A stretch of 18,472 bases of DNA from Acidimicrobiia bacterium (GCA_018882825.1 VERC01000011.1:1-18472); one strand, 5' to 3'; positions 9,027-16,870 are shown, counted from the first letter of the stretch. Notes: generated from the letters alone by a model not told the origin. A program made the numbers and translations.

Positions 9027-9830
9027 ATGTCCGAACCCCTCGTCCTCGTCGAGGCCGACGGTCCGATCCTGACCGTCACCATCAACCGTCCGGAGAAGAA
9101 GAACGCCGCCAACGCCGAGGTCCTGTGCCGGCTCTACGACGCGTGGGTGCGTCTCGACACCGACGACTCGCTCCGCGTCGCCATCCTCACCGGCAAGGGC
9201 GACACCTTCTGCGCCGGCATGGATCTCGCCGAGATCGGACGCCTGCGCGCCGGGGTGATCGACAACGAGTGGCTCCAGCGCTTCAAGGACGAGCCCGAGG
9301 TGATCCTCGGCGGTTGGCTCAAGACCTACCGCCCGACCAAGCCGATCATCCTCGCCGCCGAGGGCTACGCCCGGGCCGGCGGCACCGAGATCCTGCAGGG
9401 CACCGACATCCGCGTCGCCGGCGAGAGTGCGGTGTTCGGCGTGACCGAGGTGCAGCGTGGCCTGTTCCCCATGGCCGGCTCCGCGGTGCGGTTGCGTCGT
9501 CAGGTCGGCTACGCCATCGCCGCCGAGATGCTGTTGGGTGGCGAGGACCTGTCCGCCCGCCGCGCCCATGAGCTCGGACTGATCAACCATGTCGTGCCCG
9601 ACGGTCAGGCGCTGGCCAAGGCCCGGGAGATCGCCGACCGGATCGCCCGCAACGGTCCGCTGGCCGTGAAGGGGATCCTCGCCACCCTGCGCGAGACCGA
9701 GGCCATGCCCGAGGACGAGGCTTTCGAGATCGAGATGCGACATGGTGGAGTGGTCATGTCGTCGAACGACGCCGCCGAGGGTCCGCGCGCCTTCCTCGAG
9801 AAGCGCGACCCGATCTTCACCGGCACCTGA
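9027..9830 (+). CDS. enoyl-CoA hydratase/isomerase family protein (catalytic type)
   Basis: A 267-residue crotonase-fold enzyme expected to add water to a trans-2-enoyl-CoA in a beta-oxidation-like route. INRPEKKNAAN (19-29) and the first oxyanion block CAGMDLAEI (62-70) are present; the second block reads GYARAGGTE. E121 and E141, exactly 20 residues apart, match the two catalytic glutamates of rat mitochondrial hydratase. An insertion-like segment (about 72-98, including LQRFKDEPEVILGGWLK) lengthens the loop between the oxyanion blocks. AGGGAG lies 6 bases before the ATG. It is followed after 3 bases by an FAD reductase and is clearly co-transcribed with it. It is not a recent duplicate of the upstream crotonase, which has lost both glutamates. 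Confidence 0.92.
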   Translation: MSEPLVLVEADGPILTVTINRPEKKNAANAEVLCRLYDAWVRLDTDDSLRVAILTGKGDTFCAGMDLAEIGRLRAGVIDNEWLQRFKDEPEVILGGWLKTYRPTKPIILAAEGYARAGGTEILQGTDIRVAGESAVFGVTEVQRGLFPMAGSAVRLRRQVGYAIAAEMLLGGEDLSARRAHELGLINHVVPDGQALAKAREIADRIARNGPLAVKGILATLRETEAMPEDEAFEIEMRHGGVVMSSNDAAEGPRAFLEKRDPIFTGT

Positions 9831-9833
9831 ACC

Positions 9834-10973
9834 ATGGCCCCGTCGCGAACCCGCACATCGGATCGACCCGTCGTCGTCATCGCCGGACTCGGCGACACCG
9901 GCGTCATGGTGGCCACACGACTGACCCGCTCCTGTCGGGTCGTGGCCGTCACCACCCGACCGGCGCTGGTGAGCGGACAGGAGCTGGGAACGCGACTCGT
10001 CGACCCCGATCGATGGAAGCGCAACTACTGCCTTCCCCTGCGCCGATTCCGCAGACTGGATGAGGTCGAGGTGCACCACGGGCGGATCACCGACGTCGAT
10101 CTCGACGCCTCGCAGGTGCACGTCACCGCCGCCGACGGCAGCACCACCGACATCGACTATGACGCGCTGGTCATCGCCACCGGGGTGACGAACGGGTTCT
10201 GGCGCGATGACCGCGTCGAGAGTCTCGACGCCGCCGAGTCCCGGATCGCCGCCAGCGCCCGCCGCCTGTCCGAGGCCCACACCATCGCGGTGATCGGTGG
10301 CGGGGCCACCGGTGTGAGTGTGGCCGACAACCTGGCCCGGGCCGGTCACGACGACGTCCACCTGTTCCTCGCCGGCGAGGAACCGTTGCCCTCGCACCAT
10401 CCCTCGGTCCGACGGTGGATGGACCGCACCCTGCAGGCCGACGGCGTGACGGTGCACCGCAGCCATCGCGCCCTGCTGCCCGGCGGATCGGCGCCCGACA
10501 GCATCACCGACGGTCCCGTCGAGTGGTCGACCGGTCAACCACCGTTCGCCGCTGACGCCGTGGTGTGGACGGTCGGCGCCGTGCGACCCCACACCGGCTT
10601 CCTGCCCACCGGGATCCTCGATGCCGACGGGTTCGTGGTCGTCGACTCGCACCTCCAGGTACCCGATCACCCCCGGGTGTTCGCCGTCGGTGACGTCGCC
10701 GCGTCGGATCCGCTGCGCAGTTCGGCCCGCAACTGGGGGCACCGCGTGATCGTCGCCAACGTGGAGGACGCCGTGAAGGGGCGACCATTGCGCCGGACCT
10801 TCTCCGCCCCCGAGCACCGGTGGGGTTCGATCCTCGGCCTGCAGCCCGAGGGACTGACCGTGGCCCAGGCCAACGGGAAGCGCTTCCGGGTCCCCCGGCG
10901 TCTGGCCGAGCCGATGCTCTACGGCGTGTTCGTCACCCGCGGCCTGTACGGCGGTCTGCGACGCGCCGACTGA
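9834..10973 (+). CDS. FAD-dependent NAD(P)H oxidoreductase (NDH-2/AIF-like two-Rossmann fold)
   Basis: A 379-residue pyridine-nucleotide-disulfide-fold flavoprotein without an evident redox cysteine pair. It has GLGDTG for FAD (18-23), the ATG motif (115-117), the NAD(P) Rossmann motif GGGATG (155-160), and FAVGD (283-287), where D287 would contact the FAD ribityl chain. This layout fits NDH-2, AIF or ferredoxin/rubredoxin reductase-like enzymes that pass electrons from NAD(P)H to a quinone or small acceptor. The C-terminus (LAEPMLYGVFVTRGLYGGL) is mildly hydrophobic, which could allow membrane contact as in NDH-2; I do not see a full transmembrane helix. The ATG lies 3 bases after the hydratase stop with no strong ribosome site, implying translational coupling. 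It is convergent with BVMO-2 with only 4 bases between. Acceptor unknown. Confidence 0.85.
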   Translation: MAPSRTRTSDRPVVVIAGLGDTGVMVATRLTRSCRVVAVTTRPALVSGQELGTRLVDPDRWKRNYCLPLRRFRRLDEVEVHHGRITDVDLDASQVHVTAADGSTTDIDYDALVIATGVTNGFWRDDRVESLDAAESRIAASARRLSEAHTIAVIGGGATGVSVADNLARAGHDDVHLFLAGEEPLPSHHPSVRRWMDRTLQADGVTVHRSHRALLPGGSAPDSITDGPVEWSTGQPPFAADAVVWTVGAVRPHTGFLPTGILDADGFVVVDSHLQVPDHPRVFAVGDVAASDPLRSSARNWGHRVIVANVEDAVKGRPLRRTFSAPEHRWGSILGLQPEGLTVAQANGKRFRVPRRLAEPMLYGVFVTRGLYGGLRRAD

Positions 10974-10977
10974 CCGG

Positions 10978-12852
10978 TCACGAGAACGAGATGTGTTCCC
11001 TGATCGGCTCGTCGGTGTAGGCGACGTACTCGGCCGTCTCCCACGGGGCGCTGGTCTGCAGGCGTCCGCCCTGGACGTAGTAGTTGTCCTTGGCGCTGCC
11101 CGCGTCGGTGAGCATCGTCAACTTGGCCGCTTCGGCATCGAGGCGCTCGTTGTACTCCCTGTAGGCCTTCTCGGTGACGTCGACGCGTGTGTGACCTTCG
11201 TCGATCATCGTGGTGATGCACTTGGCGATGAAGGCCGACCACATCTGGTACCAGGCCGGGAGCGAGACACCACCGGACACCGGCTGCGAGTTCGGCCCGT
11301 AGAGCATGAAGAAGTTGGGGAAGCCCGGCACCATGAGACCGGCATAGGCGCGCGGTGACTCGTCGGCCCACCGGTCGTGCAGACGACGGGCACCGACCCC
11401 GACGTAGTCGGCCGGCGCGAGGTAGCGCACGACGTCGAACCCGGTGGCACAGATGAGCACGTCGAGTGGGTGGGCGGTGCCGTCGGCGCAGATCACACCG
11501 TTCTCGTCCATCGACTCGATGGCCTCGGTCACCAACTCCACATCGGGTCGGGCCACGGCGCGGTACCACCCGTTGTCGACCACCGGTCGACGCACCATCG
11601 GCGCGTAGTCGGGCACCAGCTTCTCCAGCAAGTCCGGACGATCACCGATCTGCGACTGGATGTACCCGGTGAGCATCGTGCGGGTCAGTTCGCTCTTCTC
11701 TGTGATGCGACCGCCCTTGGCCTCCCACTCCGGATCGTTCAACAGGAAGTCCTGGTGGAAGGTGAACAGATTCATGATCGAGGTGAACCGACACCAGTTC
11801 CAGTAGCCGGGCACCGTGTCGATGATCCACCGCACCTCGGGCTCGATCGGCATCCCGTACCGATCGCGGGGGCTGATCCACTGCGGTGTGCGCTGGAACA
11901 CCGTCACATGGGCCGCCTCCTCGGCCACCGGCGCCAGCAGCTGCACTCCCGTGGACCCGTTGCCGATGACACCGACCCGCTTGCCGGCCAGCGACAGGTC
12001 CTCGGGCCACCGCGACGGGTGCACGAAGACACCCTTGAAACGGTCGGCCCCGGGGAAGTCGGGAATCTTGGGATTGGCGAACAGACCGGCGGCGCTGACC
12101 ACCACGTTCGCCTCGGAGTGCACGGTCGAACCGTCGGGTCGAGCGAACGTCAACTTCCACACGTCGCGATCCTCGTCGTACACCGCCTCCACGAGGTCGT
12201 GCTCGAAGTGCGTGTGCTCCATCACCCCGAACTTGCGGCTGATGTGGTCGAGATAGGCGCGCACCTCGGGACCACGGGCGAAGTACTCGGTCCACGGGTA
12301 ACGCTTCTCGAAGGAGAACTCGTAGGTCGAACTCAGGGTGTCGACGCGGATGTCCGGGTAACGATTGATCGTCCACGTCCCACCCACCTCCGACCGGCGC
12401 TCGTAGACGTCGAAGGCGATGCCCAGCCGCGCCAACTGCACCCCGAGGCCGATGCCGTTGAATCCCGAACCGATGACGGCGACTCGGAACCCCTCGGGGA
12501 TCGGGTTGGTCGTCGGGGTCCACTCGTGGAAGTAGGGCCACTCGCTGAAGCCGAGGAACTCCCGACGGATGATGAAGTCGGCGTCGTCGCACGGATTGCC
12601 CGTGATGGCCGTCATGATCTCGCGCAGTCCGTCGTCACCCACATCGCGCAGTTCGAGTTCGGGCAGCGAGGTGTCGAGGATCTCGACGCACAGGGCGCGC
12701 AGTCGCTCGACGTCCTCGGGCGCCAATGAGGCCACCGGGCCGAGGGCCACCAGGTCGTCGCGTCCGGTGGCATGGATCAGCGCGGCGCGCAGGGCGGCGA
12801 GATCACAGGCGGCCACGGCTCGTTCGATGAAGGCGCGGTCGGGGTTGGTCAT
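10978..12852 (-). CDS. Baeyer-Villiger monooxygenase BVMO-2 with N-terminal extension (HAPMO-like architecture)
   Basis: A 624-residue type I BVMO. An N-terminal helical extension of about 120 residues (ERAVAACDLAALRAALIHATG...) precedes the catalytic part, as in 4-hydroxyacetophenone monooxygenase (about 640 residues), where the extension helps dimer formation. Then come GSGFNG for FAD (128-133), VGGTW (156-160), active-site D171, the BVMO fingerprint F272-K-G-x3-H278-x3-W282-P283, GNGSTG for NADP (297-302), QRTPQW, and R421-R422, where the usual Lys-Arg pair is Arg-Arg with the catalytic arginine kept. The ATG at 12852 has GGAGGA about 10 bases upstream, spanning the stop of the preceding gene, 17 bases away. 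It is last in the four-gene operon. An aryl or aliphatic ketone substrate is possible; architecture alone cannot decide. Confidence 0.93.
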   Translation of the reverse strand: MTNPDRAFIERAVAACDLAALRAALIHATGRDDLVALGPVASLAPEDVERLRALCVEILDTSLPELELRDVGDDGLREIMTAITGNPCDDADFIIRREFLGFSEWPYFHEWTPTTNPIPEGFRVAVIGSGFNGIGLGVQLARLGIAFDVYERRSEVGGTWTINRYPDIRVDTLSSTYEFSFEKRYPWTEYFARGPEVRAYLDHISRKFGVMEHTHFEHDLVEAVYDEDRDVWKLTFARPDGSTVHSEANVVVSAAGLFANPKIPDFPGADRFKGVFVHPSRWPEDLSLAGKRVGVIGNGSTGVQLLAPVAEEAAHVTVFQRTPQWISPRDRYGMPIEPEVRWIIDTVPGYWNWCRFTSIMNLFTFHQDFLLNDPEWEAKGGRITEKSELTRTMLTGYIQSQIGDRPDLLEKLVPDYAPMVRRPVVDNGWYRAVARPDVELVTEAIESMDENGVICADGTAHPLDVLICATGFDVVRYLAPADYVGVGARRLHDRWADESPRAYAGLMVPGFPNFFMLYGPNSQPVSGGVSLPAWYQMWSAFIAKCITTMIDEGHTRVDVTEKAYREYNERLDAEAAKLTMLTDAGSAKDNYYVQGGRLQTSAPWETAEYVAYTDEPIREHISFS

Positions 12853-12869
12853 GGTGTTCGGTTCCTCCG

Positions 12870-13736
12870 TCAGAAGAGCTGGTCGGTGTAGTCGTCGGTT
12901 CCGTGATGGGTGGGGATGAAGGCAGCCTGCACGGCGAGGGTGCCGAATCCGGCTGCGGCGATGGTGGTGGTGGCGTCGGCGAAGTGCTCGTCCCAGCAGT
13001 CCAGCGGGTCGACCTCGCAGAACGACAGCACCGTGATCATGCCCGGCACGCCGTCGGGCTCGCGCACATGGGAGAGCTTCCCCTCGGGCAGCGGTCGCGG
13101 GGCGAAGGCCACGGCCAGAGCCACCGGGCCGCGCACCGCCGCCGGGAGGTGTTCGTCGACCAACCAACGGCCCAGAGCGACACGATCACCGTCGGTGGCA
13201 TCGATCACCTGCACGACCATCCCGACATAGGGCTGCATGAGGGCGTGCACGTCACGGGGAACCCGGTCGTCGCGGTAGACGGAGTCGACGTGATCGTTGA
13301 ACGAGGTGAACACGTGCCACCGCTCCTCCAGAGGATCGGCGCCGTGGCCCCGGTAGCTGCCCCGACCCTCGGCATGGAGGCGGATGTTGGCCGACAGCGC
13401 CCACCGCTCGTGATCGGCGAGCCGGCCCTCGTTGATCCAGTAGATGCCGATGTACTTGCCCGCGTCGAGGGGCTGGGCCAGCCGGGATCCAACCGGTCCA
13501 CGCAGGTGCTGGTGCGATCGCGGCGCCACCCATCGTCGACACGAGAACATCCACGGCATCACCATGGCGCCAGTGATCATGTGATCGTCCTCGTACCAGC
13601 GGTTGTACCCGACGATGTGGTCAGGCATCGGCTCCACCCAGGTGATGAGCGCGCCGCCGAGTCGCGGTGCGTGGGGGCCGACGGCAGGAAGGTCGAAGTA
13701 GGCGGGATCGCCCCCGGGCACGTACTGGTCGCTCAC
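12870..13736 (-). CDS. tandem dimeric alpha/beta-barrel (EthD/Dabb-like) protein of unknown function
   Basis: A 288-residue cytoplasmic protein with no signal peptide or membrane segment. Two similar signatures suggest a duplicated ferredoxin-like fold: Y44-N-R-W-Y-E-D-D-H52 in the N-terminal half and G189-R-W-L-V-D-E-H196-L-P in the C-terminal half, each preceded by beta-strand-like hydrophobic runs. This W-x-x-(D/E)-(D/E)-H pattern is characteristic of EthD-like dimeric alpha/beta barrels, which include cyclases, mono-oxygenation helpers and dehydratases. It also resembles an uncharacterised actinobacterial family with RWV and WHxH-type blocks. The GTG at 13736 overlaps the SnoaL stop by four bases (GTGA), with GAGGAGG upstream; a longer in-frame start at 13766 is rejected. 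Sitting between a SnoaL-like gene and BVMO-2, it is probably an accessory or processing enzyme of the same pathway (inference). Confidence 0.65.
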   Translation of the reverse strand: MSDQYVPGGDPAYFDLPAVGPHAPRLGGALITWVEPMPDHIVGYNRWYEDDHMITGAMVMPWMFSCRRWVAPRSHQHLRGPVGSRLAQPLDAGKYIGIYWINEGRLADHERWALSANIRLHAEGRGSYRGHGADPLEERWHVFTSFNDHVDSVYRDDRVPRDVHALMQPYVGMVVQVIDATDGDRVALGRWLVDEHLPAAVRGPVALAVAFAPRPLPEGKLSHVREPDGVPGMITVLSFCEVDPLDCWDEHFADATTTIAAAGFGTLAVQAAFIPTHHGTDDYTDQLF

Positions 13737-14185
13737 TCCGGTGGACCTCCTCGGCGACGCTCCCATTCACCGATGACCTCGGCGAACCGCATCGGGTTGT
13801 AGATGTCCTCCTGATAGGAGAACTTCCCCTCACCGGCGTAGTGCAGGATCGAGATGTTGTAGGTGCGGTGATCGGATCCGTCACCGGGATCGGACATGAC
13901 CGTCCACGCCTGGAAGACGATCCAGCCCCGCTCTTCGTCGATGATCCACCAGCCGATGGGGAACGAGTCGATGCAGTTGCCCGGATACTGCTCGACCATC
14001 GACCGGTTGTAGAAGGCCAGGACCTCGTCCCGACCGTGCATCTCCCCCATGAGGTGCTCCAGATAGGTGCAGTCCTCGGTGAAATGGTCGGCGAATGAAG
14101 TCCAGTCGTCGGAATCCGCGCCGTGGTCGGCGGCGGCCCGGTAGGAGGCGAAGGCCGATTCGAGTTCGGTGCGATCGAAACTCAC
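13733..14185 (-). CDS. SnoaL-like (NTF2 fold) protein
   Basis: A 150-residue protein with the alpha-plus-beta cone pattern of NTF2/SnoaL proteins: an N-terminal helix (TELESAFASYRAAADHG), W28-T-S-F-A-D-H-F-T-E-D-C-T-Y, H50-G-R-D-E-V-x-x-F-Y, then strands WWIIDEERGWIVFQAW and HRTYNISILHYAGEGKFSYQEDIYNP. Family members act as isomerases, polyketide cyclases, hydroxylases, or non-enzymatic binders; no catalytic residue can be assigned safely. The GTG at 14185 overlaps the BVMO-3 stop in GTGA, with GGAAGGG seven bases upstream. Its placement directly after a BVMO suggests action on the same ketone or its oxidation product, for instance isomerising or hydrolysing it, but this is inference. Length is normal for the family. 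Confidence 0.83.
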   Translation of the reverse strand: MSFDRTELESAFASYRAAADHGADSDDWTSFADHFTEDCTYLEHLMGEMHGRDEVLAFYNRSMVEQYPGNCIDSFPIGWWIIDEERGWIVFQAWTVMSDPGDGSDHRTYNISILHYAGEGKFSYQEDIYNPMRFAEVIGEWERRRGGPPE

Positions 14186-15648
14186 GACGTCACCCTTCCG
14201 GGGGCGCTCTCGAACGCCTCCCAGTCGACCGGCACACTCATGTCCCTGTACTCCACCATCGAGAACGGCCACTGCGTCACGATCCGACCGTCGGGCGTCC
14301 GGTAGTAGGTGTTGCAGTTCGTGTTCCACACGTCGATTCCGTCGATGGCCCGCTGGACCTCGAGGTTGAATCGCTCCATCGCCTCGGGCCGGACATCGAC
14401 CCACGCGAAATCCTCGTCGGCCATCATCGTCAGGATCTCGATCACGTGCTCCACCTGGTACTCGATCATCTGGATGATCGAGCCGTTGTTCATGTTGGGG
14501 CCGTAGAGCATGAACAGGTTGGGGAAGCCCGAGGTGGTCACGCCCATGTAGGCCCGGGCCCCGTCACGCCACGCTTCGTGGATCGAGAGGCCATGGCGAC
14601 CGGTGACGTCGATCGTGGTCAAGAACTTGGTGGCGGCGTATCCGGTGGCGAGGACGATCACGTCGACCTCGCGTTCGACCCCATCGGTGGTGACGATGCC
14701 AGCGCGGGTGATCCTCTCGATCGGGTCGGTCACCAGTTCCAGACCCGGATCGTTGAAGGCCCGGTAGAAGTCGTTGGACAGCAACGGTCGTTTGCACCCG
14801 AAGGGATGCCGAGGGGTGAGCTTCCGGCGCAGCTCCGGATCGGCGACGACCTCGATCGCCTCCAGCCCCGTGCGTTCGCGCTCGGCGTTGAGGTCGGTGA
14901 GGGCGAACGTCATTCCCCGGTTCATGGCGTCCTCGATCAACTGGCGCATCTCCCGTAACGGAGCGGGGTCGCGACGGAACTCCTCGAGTTGCTCCTCCGA
15001 GTAGGGGTGATCGAGCTTCGGCAGCACCCAGTTCGCGGTGCGCTGGAACAGGTGAAGTCGCTCGACGTCGGGCAGGATCGCCGGAACGATCTGGACGGCA
15101 CTGGCCGCGCTGCCGACGACCGCCACGCGTCGACCGTGCAGATCGACGCTGTCGTCCCAACGCGCCGAGTGGAACGCCGCTCCGGCGAAGGTCGAGAGCC
15201 CGGGCAGATCGGGGACGACGGGTTCGCTGAGCATCCCCACGGCCGAGATCACCGCCCGAGCAGTCGAGCACGCGCCCGACGCCGTGATGATCGTCCACTC
15301 CGAGCGATCGTCGTCCCATCGGAGTTCCACGACCGCGTCGTCGAACCGACAATGGGGGGTGACGCCGTAGGTGTCGGCCACCATCCGCATGTACTCGAGG
15401 ATCTCGCCCTGTCGTCCGTACGGTTTCGACCAGTCGGTCTTGAACTCGAACGAGAACGAGTACATCACCGACTGCACGTCGCATTCGCAACCGGGATAGC
15501 GGTTGAGGTTCCATGTGCCGCCGACACCGTCGCTGGCCTCGAACACGACGAAGGAATCGAATCCCTCCTCGATCAGACGCTTGCCGGCGACGATGCCGCC
15601 CGGTCCGGCGCCGATGATGGCGATGTCCATGTCGGAGCGGCGCCCCAT
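14182..15648 (-). CDS. Baeyer-Villiger monooxygenase BVMO-3, short form
   Basis: A 488-residue type I BVMO without N-terminal extension. It has GAGPGG for FAD (13-18), VGGTWNLNRYPG with active-site D57 (CECD), the BVMO fingerprint F154-A-G-x3-H160-x3-W164-D165, an NADP Rossmann motif read as GSAASA (179-184), where the middle glycine is alanine, QRTANW, and K286-R287 carrying the catalytic arginine. C-terminal blocks (FPNLFMLYGPN, NTYYRTPDGRIVTQWPF) resemble the HAPMO and mycobacterial BVMO branch rather than BVMO-1. The ATG at 15648 follows AGGGGG by eight bases; GTG at 15657 and ATG at 15630 are alternatives, the latter also giving a complete FAD motif. First gene of the operon with SnoaL, barrel protein and BVMO-2; divergent from the alcohol dehydrogenase. 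Confidence 0.92.
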   Translation of the reverse strand: MGRRSDMDIAIIGAGPGGIVAGKRLIEEGFDSFVVFEASDGVGGTWNLNRYPGCECDVQSVMYSFSFEFKTDWSKPYGRQGEILEYMRMVADTYGVTPHCRFDDAVVELRWDDDRSEWTIITASGACSTARAVISAVGMLSEPVVPDLPGLSTFAGAAFHSARWDDSVDLHGRRVAVVGSAASAVQIVPAILPDVERLHLFQRTANWVLPKLDHPYSEEQLEEFRRDPAPLREMRQLIEDAMNRGMTFALTDLNAERERTGLEAIEVVADPELRRKLTPRHPFGCKRPLLSNDFYRAFNDPGLELVTDPIERITRAGIVTTDGVEREVDVIVLATGYAATKFLTTIDVTGRHGLSIHEAWRDGARAYMGVTTSGFPNLFMLYGPNMNNGSIIQMIEYQVEHVIEILTMMADEDFAWVDVRPEAMERFNLEVQRAIDGIDVWNTNCNTYYRTPDGRIVTQWPFSMVEYRDMSVPVDWEAFESAPGRVTS

Positions 15649-15674
15649 TCGCCTCACCCCCTGTTCGGCATCGG

Positions 15675-15681
15675 TACCCTA
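15675..15681. promoter_or_regulatory. overlapping back-to-back -10 boxes, BVMO-3 operon / alcohol dehydrogenase
   Basis: TACCCTA contains TACCCT on the plus strand (15675-15680) and TAGGGT on the minus strand (15681-15676), both matching TAnnnT. The minus box gives a leader of about 20 bases with the AGGGGG site for BVMO-3. The plus box gives a leader of about 57 bases before the alcohol dehydrogenase GTG. Such overlap would make the two promoters mutually exclusive. No -35 boxes are clear. Confidence 0.45.
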
Positions 15682-15699
15682 CGCACCCGTGCGCATCGA

Positions 15700-15717
15700 C
15701 GCCGAGCGCACTCGGCG
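15700..15717 (+). repeat. 7-bp stem hairpin in the alcohol dehydrogenase leader
   Basis: CGCCGAG (15700-15706), loop CGCA, CTCGGCG (15711-15717) form a perfect GC-rich stem two bases before the 14-bp palindrome. It lies in the predicted 5' leader of the alcohol dehydrogenase mRNA. It has no T run and is not a terminator by itself; it could be an operator or leader structure. Confidence 0.4.
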
Positions 15718-15718
15718 G

Positions 15719-15732
15719 TTCGCAATTGCGAA
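15719..15732. promoter_or_regulatory. perfect 14-bp palindrome, candidate operator
   Basis: TTCGCAATTGCGAA is fully self-complementary and unusually AT-rich at its centre for this DNA. It lies between the divergent -10 boxes and the alcohol dehydrogenase ribosome site (AGAAGG), where a bound dimeric repressor would block transcription of the dehydrogenase. Size and symmetry suit TetR- or GntR-like regulators; no regulator gene is in the window. I did not see a second copy. Confidence 0.5.
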
Positions 15733-15743
15733 AGAAGGTCGAC

Positions 15744-16811
15744 GTGTCGAAAGTGCGTGCCGCAGTGCTCGACGGACCGGGGCGATTCGTGGTGCGCGAC
15801 TTCGAACGACCCGGAGCGGGCTCTGGTGCCGTGCTCGAGGTCGAGGCCTGCGGACTGTGCGGGACCGACCTCGACGTGGCCCGCGGATCGGTCCCCCTGC
15901 GCGGGCCCACCATCCCGGGACACGAGATCCTGGGCACCATCTCGTCCATCGACGACACCTATGCCGCCGGCACCGGACTGCGCGTCGGCGACCGTGTGGT
16001 CGTGCCCGGCGAGCTGCACTGCGGTGCGTGCATCGGCTGTCTGGGTGACGAGTCGTGTCTGGCCTCGCCCGGCACCCACGGCTTCCTGCCCGTCGAACTC
16101 GCACCGTCGCTGTGGGGTGGGTACGCCGAGGTGATGGTGCTGTCCGACCGCACCCGCCCACTGGCCATCGACCGCTCCGTACCCATCGCACGCGCCGCCC
16201 TGTTCAACCTGCTCGGCGCCGGGTACTCGTGGGCGGTCGAGGCCCCGGTGCTGGAACCCGGACAGACGGTCGTCGTGCTCGGCCCGGGACAGCGCGGCCT
16301 GGCCTGCGTGCTGGCCGCCACCGACGCCGGCGCCCGGGTGGTGGCGGTGTCCGGTGCCGGAGGACGCGATGTCCACCGACTCGACGTGGCCTCCGCCTTC
16401 GGCGCCGAGCACACGGTCGACGTCGGCGAGCGATCGATCGTCGAGTGCGTGCTCGACGTCACCGGAGGACTCGGGGTGGACGTGGTCGTCGACACCACGC
16501 CGCATGCCACCGCGCCGGTGCACGACGCCCTGGCCATGGTCCGTCCCGGCGGCACGGTGGTGCTCGCCGGACTGAAGGGCACCCCGGTCGACGGCTTCCC
16601 CACCGACACCATCGCCCTGCGTCGACTCACGGTGCGCGGGGTGCGGGCGGTGTCGCGCCACGGATTCCGCCGGGCCATCGCCCTCATCGAGTCCGGCGAC
16701 GAACGCCTCGACCGGTTGACCACCCACCGATTCGGACTCGACGACGTACCGGCCGCCCTCGACGCGCTCGCCCACGACGCCGACGCCATCGCCGTGGCCA
16801 TCACGCCCTGA
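15744..16811 (+). CDS. zinc-dependent alcohol dehydrogenase (MDR family)
   Basis: A 355-residue medium-chain dehydrogenase that would interconvert an alcohol and a ketone or aldehyde with NAD(P). Catalytic zinc ligands are visible as C39 (GLCGTD) and H60-E61 (PGHE). The structural zinc lobe is C93-x2-C96-x2-C99-x5-C105, two residues shorter in the last interval than the usual x7. The cofactor Rossmann motif is GPGQRG (180-185). The GTG at 15744 is preceded by AGAAGG five bases upstream; a TTG at 15726 lies inside the palindrome and is rejected. It faces the BVMO-3 operon, so an attractive reading is that it supplies the ketone that BVMO-2 or BVMO-3 oxidises (inference). A 59-base gap with its own -10 box separates it from the next gene. 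Confidence 0.9.
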   Translation: MSKVRAAVLDGPGRFVVRDFERPGAGSGAVLEVEACGLCGTDLDVARGSVPLRGPTIPGHEILGTISSIDDTYAAGTGLRVGDRVVVPGELHCGACIGCLGDESCLASPGTHGFLPVELAPSLWGGYAEVMVLSDRTRPLAIDRSVPIARAALFNLLGAGYSWAVEAPVLEPGQTVVVLGPGQRGLACVLAATDAGARVVAVSGAGGRDVHRLDVASAFGAEHTVDVGERSIVECVLDVTGGLGVDVVVDTTPHATAPVHDALAMVRPGGTVVLAGLKGTPVDGFPTDTIALRRLTVRGVRAVSRHGFRRAIALIESGDERLDRLTTHRFGLDDVPAALDALAHDADAIAVAITP

Positions 16812-16858
16812 CGCTCGACGGCACTGGCACGACCCCGCCGCGATCGCGACACCCCGGC

Positions 16859-16864
16859 TACGTT
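16859..16864 (+). promoter_or_regulatory. -10 box of the CMD-like / dehydrogenase pair, probably leaderless
   Basis: TACGTT fits TAnnnT and ends 6 bases before the ATG at 16871, with no Shine-Dalgarno sequence between (CCGGCG). As with crotonase 1, this spacing predicts transcription starting at or next to the start codon. No -35 is evident. Confidence 0.5.
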
Positions 16865-16870
16865 CCGGCG

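Noticed and set aside
8862..10817. A 651-residue antisense open frame over hydratase 2 and the FAD reductase
   Set aside because: Shadow of real coding sequence; no domain, and both sense genes have intact motifs and sensible starts.
11377..12729. A 450-residue open frame antisense to BVMO-2
   Set aside because: Antisense shadow in GC-rich DNA without family motifs or a ribosome site.
14182..15648. Loss of function of BVMO-3 because the NADP motif reads GSAASA
   Set aside because: All other motifs and the catalytic Asp and Arg are intact and the frame is complete; the G-to-A change looks like a tolerated variant rather than decay.
15726..15743. TTG start for the alcohol dehydrogenase, adding six residues
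   Set aside because: It lies within the 14-bp palindrome and has no ribosome site, while the GTG at 15744 has AGAAGG at good spacing and a family-typical N-terminus.
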